The notes under the pieces are model-generated. The model was not told the DNA's origin and ran no database searches. It saw only the letters and a program-made list of their open reading frames with translations. A program made the position numbers and the translations under genes. This document shows, piece after piece, positions 44,111 through 54,260 of a stretch of DNA of 64,000 nt (its first letter is position 1; every line of letters starts with the position of its first letter). Source of the stretch: Eutreptiella sp. 'Long Island Sound 2002' (lineage: Eukaryota > Euglenozoa > Euglenophyceae > Eutreptiales > Eutreptiaceae); the NCBI GenBank assembly GCA_964036045.1, contig OZ038384.1, positions 57,509,355 to 57,573,354 of the forward strand, in the 5' to 3' direction.

Positions 44111-46474
44111 GGTATGGCGGGGCCTGGGTACATGCACGAGATATGGCGGGGCTTTGGTACATGCATGAGGGATGGCGGGGCTTTGGTACATGCATGAGGT
44201 ATGGCGTGGCTTCGGTACATGCATGAGGTATGGCGGGGCCTTGGTACATGAATAAGGTCTGGCGGGGCTTCGATACATGCATGAGGTATGGCGGGGCCTT
44301 GGTACATGAATGAGGTCTGGCGGGGCTTCGGTACATGCATGAGGTATGGCGGGGCTTCGGTACATGCATGAGGGATGGCGGGGCCTTGGTACATGCATGA
44401 GGTATGGCGGGGCATTGGTACATGCATGAGGTATGGCGGGGCTTTGGTACATGCATGACTTATGGCGGGGCGTCGGTACATGCATGAGGTATGGCGGGGC
44501 ATGGGTACATGCATGAGGGATGGCGGCGCGTCGGTACATGCATGAGGGAAGGCGGGGCTTTGGTACATGCATGAGGTATGGCGGACCTTCGGTACATGCA
44601 TGAGCTTTGGCGGGGCTTTGGTACATGCATGAAGTATGGCGGGGCTTTGGTACATGCATGAGGGATGGCGGGGCTTTGGTACATGCATGAGGTATGGCCG
44701 GGCTTCGGTACATGCATGAGGTATGGCGGGGCTTTGGTACATGCATGAGGTATGGCGGGGCCTTGGTACATGCATGAGGTATGGCGGGGCCTTCGTACAT
44801 GCATGAGGTATGGCGGGGCTTTGGTACATGCATGAGGTATGGCGGGGCCTTGGTACATGAATGTGGTATGGCGGGGCTTTGGTACATGCATGACTCATGG
44901 CGGGGCATTGGTACATGCATGAGGTATGGCGGGGCTTTGGTACATGCATGAGGGATGGCGGGGCTTCGGTACATGCATGAGGTATGGCGGGGCTTCGGTA
45001 CATGCATGAGGTATGGCGGGGCTTCGGTACATGCATGAGGTATGGCGGGGCTTCGGTACATGCATGACTTATGGCGGGGCTTCGGTACATGCATGAGGTA
45101 TGGCGGGGCTTTTGTACATGCATGAGGTATGGCGGGGCTTTGGTACATGCATGAGGGATGGCGTGGCCTTGGTACATGCATGAGGTATGGCGGGGCATTG
45201 GTACATGCATGAGGTATGGCGGGGCTTTGATACATGCATGAGGGAGGGCGGGGCTTTGGTACATGCATGGAGTATGGCGGGCCTTGGTACATGCATGAGG
45301 TATGGCGAGGCTTCGGTACATGCATGAGGTATGGCGGGGCATTGGTACATGCATGAGGGATGGCGGGGCTTCGGTACATGCATGAGGTATGGCGGGGCTT
45401 TGGTACATGCATTAGGTATGGCGGGCTTTTGGTACATGCATGAGGTATGGCGGAGCTTTGGTACATGCATCACTTATGGCGGAGCTTCGGTAAATGCATG
45501 AGGTATGGCGGGGCTTTGGTACATGCATGAGGTATTGCGGGGCTTTGGTACATGCATGAGGTATGGCGGGGCATTGGTACATGCATGAGGGAAGGCGGGG
45601 CTTTGATACATACATGAGGTATGGCGGGGCTTTGGTGCATGCATGAGGTATGGCGGGGCTTTGGTACATGCATGAGGTATGGCGGGGCTTCGGTACATGC
45701 ATGAGGTATGGCGGGGCCTTGGTACATGCATGAGGTATGGCGGAGCTTTGGTACATGCATGAGGTATGGCGGGGCCTTGGTACATGCATTAGGGATGGCG
45801 GGGCTTTGATACATGCATGAGGTATGGCGGGGCATTGGTACATGCATGAGGTATGGCGGGGCTTTGGTACATGCATGAGGTATGGCGGGGCTTCGGTACA
45901 TGCATGAGGTCTGGCGCGGCTTTGGTACATGCATGAGGTATGGCGGGGCTTTGGTACATGCATGAGGTATGGCGGGGCCTGGGTACATGCATGACTCATG
46001 GCGCAGCTTCAGTACATGCATGAGGTATGGCGGGGCCTTGGTACATGCATGAGGGATGGCGGGGCTTTGGTACATGCATGAGGGATGGCGGGGCTTTGGT
46101 ACATGCATGAGGGAAGGCGGAGCGTTGGTACATACATGAGGTATGGCGGGGCTTTGGTACATGCATGAGGTATGGCGGGGCTTCCGTACATGCATGAGGT
46201 ATGGCGGGGCCTTGGTACATGAATGAGGGATGGCGGGGCTTTGGTACATGCATGAGGTATGGCGGGGCCTAGGTACATGCATGACTTATGGCGGGGCTTT
46301 GGTACATGCATGAGGTATGGCGGGGCATTGGTACATGCATGAGGTATGGCGGGGCTCTGGTACATGCATGAGGTATGGCGGGGATTCGGTACATGCATGA
46401 GGTCTGGCGCGGCTTTGGTACATGCATGAGGTATGGCGGGGCTTTGGTACATGCATGAGGTATGGCGGGGCCTA

Positions 46475-46487
46475 GGTACATGCATGA
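46475..46487 (+). repeat. Candidate target-site duplication, left copy
   Basis: GGTACATGCATGA is the last satellite sequence before the interlude and is followed at once by (TTG)n. The same 13 bp begins the satellite on the far side at 55,638-55,650. Without a duplication the right side should resume at position 14 of the unit, but it restarts at position 1. The bases just outside the 13 bp differ between the two sides. Confidence 0.6.
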
Positions 46488-46506
46488 TGTTGTTGTTGTT
46501 GTTGTG
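46488..46506 (+). repeat. (TTG)n microsatellite, possible (CAA)n 3' tail of a minus-strand insertion
   Basis: Six TTG/TGT repeats directly abut the satellite sequence. On the minus strand they read as a (CAA)n tail ending at the 13-bp duplication. Simple-repeat tails of this kind end many non-LTR retroelements, but the tract is short and could also be an ordinary microsatellite. Confidence 0.7.
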
Positions 46507-46637
46507 AGGGCACCCAGCACGTGCCGGCGGGAGAAATTGCCAGACACGCTCTCCCTGGGCAGGGCGCAAGGGAGCAGTCGGCCGGCGTCACGCTGGCCGG
46601 GCGTGTGCCGACGACGACCGAGGGGGGGGGGGGGGGG
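46507..46637. other. Unique spacer ending in a run of 16 G
   Basis: Low-copy sequence not seen elsewhere in the window. It is less G-rich than what follows and contains CACGTG at about 46,518. It ends in a run of 16 G at 46,622-46,637. No gene or RNA is recognised. On the minus strand this would be the last part before the (CAA)n tail. Confidence 0.6.
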
Positions 46638-46639
46638 TG

Positions 46640-46870
46640 CTGCCTTCTGTTTGGGGTGGGGAGGGGGCGCGTGTCGCTGTGAGAGGGACCACCTGTCCGT
46701 GTGACCCTGGTTCCCTCCCCCGCCGTCGGGGGAGGGCGTGCGCACCTGTGGGAAACGGAGGCGGGATGGGGGGCGGGATGGGGGGACCACCTGTCTGGGG
46801 ACCTGCGGGGCCCCGGTTCCCCTTCCTTCCAGCCGCCCCTCCCCCGCGACAGGGGAGGGGGCTACGTCCT
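46640..46870 (+). repeat. Diverged tandem pair beginning GACCACCTGTC
   Basis: Two imperfect copies of roughly 105 bp follow each other. Each starts GACCACCTGTC, carries a CCGGTTCCC- or CTGGTTCCC-like stretch, then a C-rich run, then a G-rich run ending GGGGAGGG (starts near 46,687 and 46,784). Within each copy the C-rich and G-rich runs can pair as a hairpin. They differ by indels and many substitutions, so this is an old duplication. No coding signal. Confidence 0.55.
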
Positions 46871-47002
46871 GTGCGGAGGTGGAACAATGGGGTGGAGGGG
46901 GCGGGGACTATGTATGGTCTATTCCCTGGTGCCCGTCCCTGTGTCCCGTGTGCGGGAGGCCGCGCGGCACGGCCGGCGGGGGGGTCCAGGCCTGGGTCGG
47001 GC
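46871..47002. other. Unique G+C-rich sequence, nothing recognised
   Basis: Low-copy stretch between the diverged pair and the 281-bp duplication. It contains a short A/T-containing patch (near 46,905-46,925) in an otherwise G-rich context. I see no gene, promoter element or RNA fold that I would defend. Confidence 0.5.
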
Positions 47003-47541
47003 GCGTGGGTAGCGGCGGGCGGCCGAGGCGGAGGCGGCGCCATGCGGGTGCGGGGCCCGTGGCGGTCGCGGGGCGGTGTGGGCGGACCGGCCGGAGGCCG
47101 TCGGTGGCCCTGAGAGCCCCACTCCATGGGGTCGGCGGGGTCGGCGGGCGCGCCGGGGGCGCGCGCGCCGCGTAGGCCAGGCCGTGGGGGGCGCGTGTGC
47201 AAGGGCGTCGGCGCGCCCGATGCGGGCCGCGGGACCAGCGGCAAGGGCGCAGCGTGGTCTGGGGGCCGAGGACGGGGCCGGGTGCGTGGGTAGCGGCGGG
47301 CGGCCGAGATGGAAGCGGCGCCATGCGGGTGTGGGGCCCGCGGCGGCCGCGGGGCGGCGCGGGCGGACCGGCCGGTGGTCGGCGGCGGCTTTGAGAGCCC
47401 CACTCCATGGGGTCGGCGGGCGCGCTGGGGGCACGCGCGCCGCGCAGGCCAGGCTGCGGGAGGCGCGCGTGCAAGGGCGCCGGCGCGCCCGATGAGGGCC
47501 CCTCTGTGGGCTGCGGGACCAGCAGTAAGGGCGCAGCGTGG
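47003..47541 (+). repeat. 281-bp tandem duplication next to the minisatellite
   Basis: Copy 1 is 47,003-47,283 and copy 2 is 47,284 to about 47,541. Both start GCGTGGGTAGCGGCGGGCGG and share GAGAGCCCCACTCCATGGGG, a GCGCGCGCGCCGCG-like CpG run, CGGCGCGCCCGATG and GGGACCAGC. They differ by scattered substitutions and small indels. Both contain the 11-mer GCGCAGCGTGG (47,247-47,257 and 47,531-47,541). In copy 2 this 11-mer runs straight into the minisatellite, so it is the likely seed of that array. Long open frames on both strands come from G+C richness and show no recognisable protein. Confidence 0.85.
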
Positions 47542-48497
47542 GGCTGCGCCGGGGCGCGGCATGGGGCCGCGCAGGGGCGCAGCAGCGTGGGGCCGCGCAG
47601 GGGCGCAGCGTGGGGCTGTGTAGGGGCTGCGCAGGGGCGCAGCGTGGTGCGGTGAAGGGGCGCAGTCGTGTGGGGCGGCGCAGGGGCGCTGTAGTGTGGG
47701 GCCGCGCAGGGGCGCGGCGCGGGGCTGCGTAGGGGCGCAGCGTGGGGTTGCGTAGGGGTTGCGCAGGGGCACAGCGTGGTGCGGAGCAGGGGCGCAGGCG
47801 TGTGGGGCGGTGCAGGGGCGCAACAGTGTGGGGCCGCGCAGGGGCGCAGCATGGGGCTGCGTAGGGGCTGCGCAGAAGTGCAGCGTGGTGCAGTGTGGGG
47901 CCGCGCATGGGCGCGGCGCGGGGCCGCGTAGGGGCGCGGCGTGGGGCTGCACAGGGGCGCAGCAGCGCTGGGCTGCGCAGGGGCGCAGCGTGTGGCTGCG
48001 CGGGGGCGCGGCGCGGGGCTGCGCAGGGGCGCAGCAGCGTGGGGCTGCGCAGGGGCGCAGCGTGGGGCTGCGCAAGGGCGCAGCAGCGTGGGGCTGCGCC
48101 GGGGCGCGGCATGGGGCCGTGAAGGGGCGCAGCAGCGTGGGGCTGCGCCGGGGCGCGGCATGGGGCCGTGAAGGGGCGCAGCAGCGTGGGGCTGCACAGG
48201 GGCGCAGCGTGGTGCGGCGCAGGTACGCGGCAGTGTGGAGCGGCGCAGGGGTGCAGCAGCGTGGGGCTGTGCAGGGGCGCAGCGCGGGGCTGCGCATGGG
48301 CGCGGCATGGGGGCGTGGAGGGGTGCAGCAGCGTGGGGCTGCGCGGGGCTGCGTAGGGGCGCACCGTGGGGCTGCGCAGGGGCGCCGCGTGGTGCGGCGC
48401 AGGGGCGCAGTAGCGGGGGGCGGCGCCGGGGCGAAGCAGTGTGGGGCTGCGCAGGGGCGCAGCGCGGGGCTGCGCAGGGGCGCAGCAGCGTGTCGCT
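47542..48497 (+). repeat. Hairpin-forming G+C-rich minisatellite, first block
   Basis: Tandem units of mostly 23 or 26 bp built on GGGG-CTGCGCA-GGGG-CGCAGC followed by GT or AGCGT. Inside each unit GCTGCGC and GCGCAGC are perfect 7-base complements separated by AGGG. Many units have C/T changes, and several have paired changes (GCCGCGC with GCGCGGC). Unit length is less regular here than in the second block. GGGG runs recur every 7-11 bp. The block ends where the 574-bp repeat begins. Confidence 0.92.
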
Positions 48498-49071
48498 GAC
48501 CGGGCAGAGGAGCGGCCGGGGCTGGCCAAAGTCGGCCGGGGACCCCGGGGCGCTCGAGGTGTCGGGGGGGCCGCGGTCAGCAGTGGGGCCCGCACCCCGC
48601 TCGGCAGGGACGAATCCCGCCGAGCATCATCCACGGGGGCGAATCCTGGTGGAGGCAGGGGGGAGCGCCACGCCGTCCCCTCGCGGCCGAACCGGACCGG
48701 GACGGGCCCCGCCGGATGGATACCGGGGGGGCGGGCGGGGCTGGGCACCGGGGCTCCGGGGCCCGGGTCCCTGGTGGTTGTGGGCCGGCGCGGGGGAGAC
48801 CGGGCGGGCCCCTTGGCTGCGGCTGGTGAGGGGGGGGCGTGGAAGGGCCGGGCGGGCTCGGGGGCGAACCCCGAGAGGCCCCCGGGGGCTGGGCGAGGGC
48901 TCCCGAGGGCGGCCGTTCCTTGAGGGGGGGGGGGGTTGCTCCCTGCCCGGGGGACGACGGGGGCCCCTCTTGGACGAGGGGGGGGGGAGGGCGTGTATCG
49001 CCCGGTGTAGGGCCATGTGGATTCATGGCCGCGCGGCATGGGACCATATCCCCAACCCTCTGCGCCGGAGT
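48498..49071 (+). repeat. 574-bp dispersed repeat, copy 1 (inside the minisatellite)
   Basis: This unique-looking segment interrupts the minisatellite, with minisatellite on both sides. It matches 54,887-55,459 nearly base for base: I count about ten differences including one single-base indel, or roughly 98% identity. Features include GACCGGGCAGAGGAGCGGCC at the start, GGGACGAATCCC and GGGGGCGAATCC motifs near 48,608 and 48,636, two runs of nine to ten G, and GATTCATGGCCGCGCGGCATG near the end. No protein or structural RNA is recognised. It could be a mobile sequence or part of a roughly 6.4-kb larger unit. Confidence 0.93.
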
Positions 49072-51490
49072 GCAGTGTGGGGCCGTGCATTAGCGCGGCG
49101 CGGGGCCGCGCAGGGGCGCGGCGTGGGGCTGCGCAGGGGCGCAGCAGCGCTGGTCTGCGCAGGGGCGCAGTTTGGGGCTGAGCGGGGGCGCGGCGCGGGG
49201 CTGCGCAGGGGCGCAGCAGCGCGGAGCTGCTCAGAGGCGCAGCGTGGGGCTGCGCAGGGGCGCAGCAGCGTGGGGCCGCGCCGGGGCGCGACACGGGGCC
49301 GTGAAGGGGCGCAGCAGCGTGGATCTGCGCAGGGGCGCAGCGTGGGGCTGAGTAGCGGCGCAGCGTGGGGCTGAGTAGGGGCGCAGCGTGGTGCGGCGCA
49401 GGGACGCAGCAGCGTGGGGCTGGGCAGGGGCGCAGCGCGGGGCCGCGCATGGGCGCGGCATGGGGGCGTAAAGGGCCGCAGCAGCGCGGGGCTGCGCAGG
49501 GGAGCAGCAGCGCGGGGCTGCGCAGGGGCGCAGCGCGGGGCTGGGCCGGGGCGCAGCGGGGGGCCGTGAAGGGGTGCGGCGCGGGGCTGCGCAATGGCGC
49601 AGCAGCGTGGGGCTGCGCAGGGGCGTAGCAGCGCGCGGCTGCGCCGGGGCGCAGCTTGGGGCCGCGAATGGGGCGCAGCAGGGGGTTGAGTAGGGGCGCA
49701 GCAGCGTGGGGCTGCGCAAGGGCGCAGCGTGGGGCTGCGTAGGGGCGCAGCAGCGTGGTGCGGCGCAGGGGCACAGCGTGGTGCGGCACAGGGGCGCAGC
49801 AGTGTGGGGCTGCGCAGGGGCGCAGCGTGGGGCTGCGCAGATGCGAAGCGCGGGGCTGCGCAGGGGCGCAGCAGCGTGGGGCCGCGCAGGGGCGCAGCAG
49901 CGTGGGGCTGGGCAGGGGCGCAGCGTGCGGCCGCGCAGGAGTGCAGCGTGGGGCCGCGTATGGGTGCGGCATGGGGCCGTGCAGGGGCGCGGCGCGGGGC
50001 CGCGCAAGGGCGCAGCAGCGTGAAGCTGCGCAGGGGCGTAGCAGCATGGGGCTGCGCCGGGGCGCGGCATGGGGCCGTGCAGGGGCGTCGCAGCGTGGGG
50101 CTGCGCAGGGGCGCAGCGTGGGGCTGCGTAGGGGCGCCGCGTGGGGCTGCGTAGGGGCGCAACGGTTTGGCGCAGCCCAGGGGCGTAGCAGTGCGGGGCT
50201 GCGCAGGGGAGCAGCGCGGGGTTGCGCAGGGGCGCAGCGTGGGGCTGCGCAGGGGCTAAGCGCGGGGTTGTGCAGGGGCGCAACAGCGTGGGGCCGCGCA
50301 GGGGCGCAGCGTGGGGCTGCGCAGGGGCGCAGCGTGGGGCTGCGCAGGGGCGCAACGTGGGCCCGCGCAGGAGTGCCGCGTGGGGCCGCGTATGGGCACG
50401 GCATGGGGCCGCGCAGGGGCGCGGCGCGGGGCTGCGTAGGGGCTGCGTAGGGGCGCAGCGTGGGGCTGAGTAGGGGCGCAGCGTGGGGCTGCGTAGGGGC
50501 GCAGCAGCGTGGGGCTGCGCAGGGGCGCAGCATGGGGCCGCGCAGGGGCGCGGCGCGGGGCCGTGCAGGGGCGCGGCGCGGGGCCGCGCAGGAGCGCAGC
50601 AGCGTGGGGCTGCGCCGGGGCGCAGCGCGGGGCTGCGCAGGGGCGCAGCGTGGGGCCGTGTATGGGCGCGGCATGAAGCCGTGCAGGGGCGCGACGCGGG
50701 GCTGCGCAGGGGCGCAGCAGCGTGGGGCTGCGCAGGGGCGCGGCATGGGGCCTTGCAGGGGCGCTACAGTGTGAGGCCGCGCAGGGGCGCAGCGCGGTGC
50801 GGCGCAGGGGCGCAGCAGTGTGGGGCTGCGCAGGGGCGCAGCGTGGGGCCGCGTATGGGTGCGGCATGGGGCCGTGCAGCAGCGCAGTGCGGGGCTGTGC
50901 CGGGGCGCAGCAGCGTGGGGCTGCGCAGGGGAGCAGCAGCGTGGGGCTGTGCAGGGGCGCAGCATCGTGGGGCTGCGCAGGGGCGCAGCAGCGTGGGGCT
51001 GTGCAGGGACGCAGTAGCGTGGGGCTGCACAGGGGCGCAGCAGCGAGGGCTGTGCGGGGGCGTAGCAGCGTGGGGCTATGCAGGGGCGTAGCAGCGTGGG
51101 CGCAGCAACCTGGGGCTGCGCAGGGGCGCAGCAGCGTGGGGCTGCGCTGGAGTGCAGCGTGGGGCTGCGCAGGTGCGCAGCAGCGTGGGGCTGTGCAGGG
51201 GCGAATCAGCGTGGGGCTGTGCAGGGGCGTAGCAGCGTGGGCGTAGCAAACCGGGGCTGCGCAGGGGCGCAGCAGCGTGGGGCTGCGCTGGAGTGCAGTG
51301 TTGGGCTGCGCAGTGGCGCAGCAGCGTGGGGCTGCGCAGGGGCGCAGCAACGTGGGGCTGCGCAGGGGCGCGGCAACGTGGGGCTGCGCAGGGGCGCAGC
51401 AACGTGGGGCTGCGCAGGGGCGCAGCAGCGTGGGGCTGCGCTGGGGTGCAGCGTGGGGCTGCGCAGGGGCGCAGCAGCGTGGGGCTGCGC

Positions 51491-52340
51491 AGGGGTGCAG
51501 CAACGTGGGGCTACGCAGGGGCGCAGCAGCGTGGGGCCGCGCAGGGGCGCAGCAGCGTGGGGCTGTGCAGGGGCGCAGCAACGTGGGGCTGCGCAGGGGC
51601 GCAGCAGCGTGGGGCTGCGCTGGAGTGCAGCGTGGGGCTGCGCAGGGGCGCAGCTGCGTGGTGCTGCGTAGGGGCGCAGCAGCGTGGGGCTGCGCAGGGG
51701 CGCAGCAGCGTGGGGCTGCGCAGGGGTGCAGCAGCGTGGGGCTGCGCAGAGCAGCTGTGTGGGGCGGCGCAGTGGTGGGGGCGCTGTGTAGGGGCGCAGC
51801 GGCATGGGGGTGCGCTGGGGCGCAGCATGTGGCTGTACAGGGGCGCAGTGCGGGGCTGCGCAGGGGCGCAGGGTGGGGCTGCGCAGGGGTGCAGCAACGT
51901 GGGGCTACGCAGGGGCGCAGCAGCGTGGGGCCGCGCAGGGGCGCAGCAGCGTGGGGCTGTGCAGGGGCGCAGCAACGTGGGGCTGCGCAGGGGCGCAGCA
52001 GCGTGGGGCTGCGCTGGAGTGCAGCGTGGGGCTGCGCAGGGGCGCAGCTGCGTGGTGCTGCGTAGGGGCGCAGCAGCGTGGGGCTGCGCAGGGGCGCAGC
52101 AGCGTGGGGCTGCGCAGGGGTGCAGCAGCGTGGGGCTGCGCAGAGCAGCTGTGTGGGGCGGCGCAGTGGTGGGGGCGCTGCGTAGGGGCGCAGCGGCATG
52201 GGGGTGCGCTGGGGCGCAGCATGTGGCTGTACAGGGGCGCAGTGCGGGGCTGCGCAGGGGCGCAGTGTGGGGCTGCGTAGGGGCGCAGCAGCGTGGGGCT
52301 GCGCAGGGGTGCAGCAGCGCGGGGCCGCGCAGAGCAGCCG
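51491..52340 (+). repeat. 394-bp higher-order repeat within the minisatellite
   Basis: A series beginning AGGGGTGCAGCAACGTGG occurs at 51,491 and again at 51,885, and the marker GCAGCTGTGTGGGGCGGCGC at 51,751 and 52,145. Both pairs are 394 bp apart. A third, partial copy of the marker (GCAGCCGTGTGG) is at 52,334. The two full copies look almost identical, so this part of the minisatellite was copied recently. Confidence 0.85.
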
Positions 52341-52733
52341 TGTGGGGCGGCGCATTGGTGGGGGGGGCACGTAGGGGCGCAGCGGCATGGGGGTGCGCTG
52401 GGGCGCAGCTTGTGGCTGTACAGGGGCACAGTGCGGGGCTGCGCAGGGTCGCAGCGTGGGGCTGCGCAGGGGCGCAGCAGCGTGGGGCTGCGCAGGGGCG
52501 CAGCGCGGAGCAGCCCAGGGGAGCAGCGTGGGGCTGCGCAGGGGCGCACCATGGGGCTGCGCAGGGGCGCAGCAGCGTGGGGCAGTGCAGGGGCGCAGCG
52601 AGCGGCGGCGCAGTGGTGGGAGGCTGCGCAGGGGCGCATCATGGGGCGGCGTATGGGCGCGGCGCGGAGCTGCGCAGGGGCGTAGCAGCGTGGGGCTGCG
52701 CTTGGGCGCAGTGTGGGGCTGCACAGGTGTTTT

Positions 52734-53500
52734 ATGTGGCTGCGTAGGGGCGCAGCAGCGTGGGGCCGCGCAGGGGCGCGGCAGCGGGGGGCTGTGCAGG
52801 TGCGCAGCAGCGTGGGGCTGCGCGGGGGCGCAGCAGTGTCGGCTGCGCGGGGGCGCAGTGGCGTGGGGCCGCGCATGGGCGCAGCAGCGAGGGCTGTGCT
52901 GGGGCGCAGCGTGGGGCTGCGCAGGGGCGCTGCAGCGTGGGGCTGCGCAAGGGCGCGGCGAGCGGCGGTGTAGTGGTGGGAGACTGCGCCGGGGCGTATC
53001 ATGGGGCCGCGTATGGGTGCGGCGCGGAGCTGCGCAGGGGCGCAGCAGCGTGGGGCTGCGCTTGGGCGCAGTGTGGGGCTGCACAGGGGCGCAGCAGCGT
53101 GGGGTTGCGCAAAGGTGTTGTATGTGGCTGCGTAGGGGCGCAGCAGCGTGGGGCCGCGCATGGGCGCGGCAGCGGGGGGCTGTGCAGGTGCGCAGCAGCG
53201 TGGGGCTGCGCAGGGGCGCCGCAGTGTGGGCTGCGCGGGGGCGCAGTGGCGTTGGGCTGTGCATGGGCGCAGCAATGAGGGCTGTGCAGGGGCGCAGCAG
53301 CGCGGGGCCGCGCGGGGGCGCTGCAGCGTGGGGCTGCGCAGGGGTGCAGCAGCGTTGGGATGCGAAAGGGGCGCAGCGTGGGGCCGCGCATGGGCGCAGC
53401 AGCGAGGGCTGTGCAGGGGCGCAGCAGCGCGGGGCCGCGCGGGGGCGCTGCAGCGTGGGGCTGCGCAGGGGTGCAGCAGCGTGGGGATGCGAAGGGGCGC
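52734..53500 (+). repeat. Further block duplications in the minisatellite (388 and 127 bp)
   Basis: ATGTGGCTGCGTAGGGGCGC occurs at 52,734 and 53,122 (388 bp apart). A block containing GAGGGCTGTGCAGGGG followed by CGCGGGGGCGCTGCAGCG occurs with GCTGTGCAGG at 53,281 and 53,408 (127 bp apart). Copies differ by a few bases. These show the same mode of growth by block copying as the 29-bp satellite, at a smaller scale. Confidence 0.75.
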
Positions 53501-53590
53501 AGCGTGGTGCTGTGCAGGGGCGCAGCAGCGCGGGGCCACGCAGGGGCGCAGCAGTGTGGGGCTGCGCAGGGGCGCAGCGGCGTGGGGCTG

Positions 53591-54260
53591 TCGTGTAGGG
53601 TAGAGGTAGGGGTGGCGTGAGGGCTCCAGAGCTGGGCCCCCGGTGGGAGGCCGGGGGCGGCATGGGGCGCGTGGGGGGCGTGCTGGTGAGTGGTGTGGGG
53701 GTGTGGCCTGCTACCTAGCCGTTCACTACGAGGATGTGGCGAGGAAGACGCAGGGGAACTGAGGCCGGAAAGCCTTGGGATGGGGGCTGGGGCGCTGGCG
53801 GCGGGTTATCCCCGGCGGGGATGGCCGGGGTGCCCTGGGGTCCCGTGGGGGCGGAGGCTCCCCACGTCGGCCGGGTGCGAAACCACGACCTGTGTTTCCG
53901 TCACCAAAGTTCTTAGGGTTCTACCCCAGGAACTTACCCGCCGCGGGCACTGTGGGCCGGGACGGCCAAGGGGGATGACAATGAAGAGGAAATGGGGGGC
54001 CAGGATGAGCCTGGCGGTCGGCACCATCCCTCGGCCTGGGGGAGGCCGTTGCCCGGGGCTATTCCCTTTCTCCCGTGGCCGTGGTGCTGTGGTGGGTGGC
54101 GGTGTCGCTACCCCCCAACGGGTGTCTGTGCCCGGTGCCGTGGGTACAGACCCCCGTTGGGGGCGGGTACGAAGCGCCCGGTCACCTCGTCCCCCCTGCA
54201 CAACAGCCCGCCAGGCGCCGGTTGGCCTTTAGCACCAGCTGTTGTGGGGGGGGGCGCTCA
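53591..54260. other. Unique sequence between minisatellite and hairpin cluster
   Basis: Low-copy stretch, more balanced in base composition than the rest of the interlude. It includes an A-containing patch at 53,890-53,990 (with CCAAAGTTCTTAGGG, and AATGAAGAGGAAATGG near 53,980). Open frames exist on both strands (for example 53,690-54,232 plus and 53,806-54,201 minus). I recognise no domain in them, they overlap one another, and their composition looks like translated G+C-rich DNA. No splice or promoter signal is convincing. Confidence 0.5.

Larger units (their letters stand above)
1..46487 (+). repeat. 29-bp satellite array, left block (about 1,602 units)
   Basis: Head-to-tail tandem repeat, one orientation throughout. 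Unit: positions 1-15 GGTACATGCATGAGG; 16-18 TAT (common variants GAT, GAA, TGT); 19-26 GGCGGGGC; 27-29 TTT (common variants TTC, CTT, ATT). Substitutions cluster at 16-18, 27 and 29, while 3-13 and 19-26 are the steadiest. Unit starts at 27 and 19,341 are exactly 666 x 29 bp apart, and the last start (46,475) is only 10 bp short of 1,602 x 29, so indels are very rare. The array runs off the left edge of the window. No stop codon occurs in any minus-strand frame of the consensus, which creates spurious open frames of hundreds to 1,460 codons (largest 3,046-7,428). These translate to a 29-residue peptide repeat and are not called as genes. The function of the array is unknown. Confidence 0.98.
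49072..53590 (+). repeat. Hairpin-forming G+C-rich minisatellite, main block (about 4.5 kb)
   Basis: Continuation of the GGGG-CTGCGCA-GGGG-CGCAGC minisatellite after the 574-bp repeat. The left part (to about 50.9 kb) has more variants with GCGGCGCG endings; the middle (51-52.2 kb) is the most regular, with 26-bp units ending AGCAGCGT; the right part (52.3-53.6 kb) mixes in shorter units. Nearly every unit holds the GCTGCGC/GCGCAGC stem with loop AGGG. TG or CA replacing CG is frequent, as expected from CpG decay, and turns G-C pairs into G-T. Stop-free frames on both strands follow from the repeat and are not called as genes. Confidence 0.95.

Noticed and set aside
240-46282. Dozens of long minus-strand open frames (up to 1,460 codons) in the 29-bp satellite
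   Set aside because: They follow from a 29-bp unit without minus-strand stops. All frames overlap with the same peptide, there is no start context or domain, and they end at random substitutions.
1-46487. CENP-B box in the TTC-type units
   Set aside because: Units with TTCGGTACATGCATG match TTCG, the A and the following C of the CENP-B box but have CATG where CGGG is required. The match is incomplete and not kept in most units.
46640-49070. Ribosomal DNA spacer or rRNA
   Set aside because: The composition resembles vertebrate rDNA spacers, but I see no conserved 18S, 5.8S or 28S segment anywhere in the interlude.
46588-53663. Long proline/alanine/arginine-rich and glycine-rich open frames on both strands (for example 46,919-50,965 minus, 48,235-49,374 plus)
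   Set aside because: They run through the minisatellite, the 281-bp duplication and the 574-bp repeat alike, in several frames at once. This is what stop-poor G+C-rich DNA gives. No domain is recognised.
53690-54232. A 180-codon plus-strand open frame in the unique part of the interlude
   Set aside because: It is the least repetitive frame in the window, but it overlaps other frames, matches nothing I recognise, and is rich in glycine, proline and arginine. A transcript or homologue would be needed.
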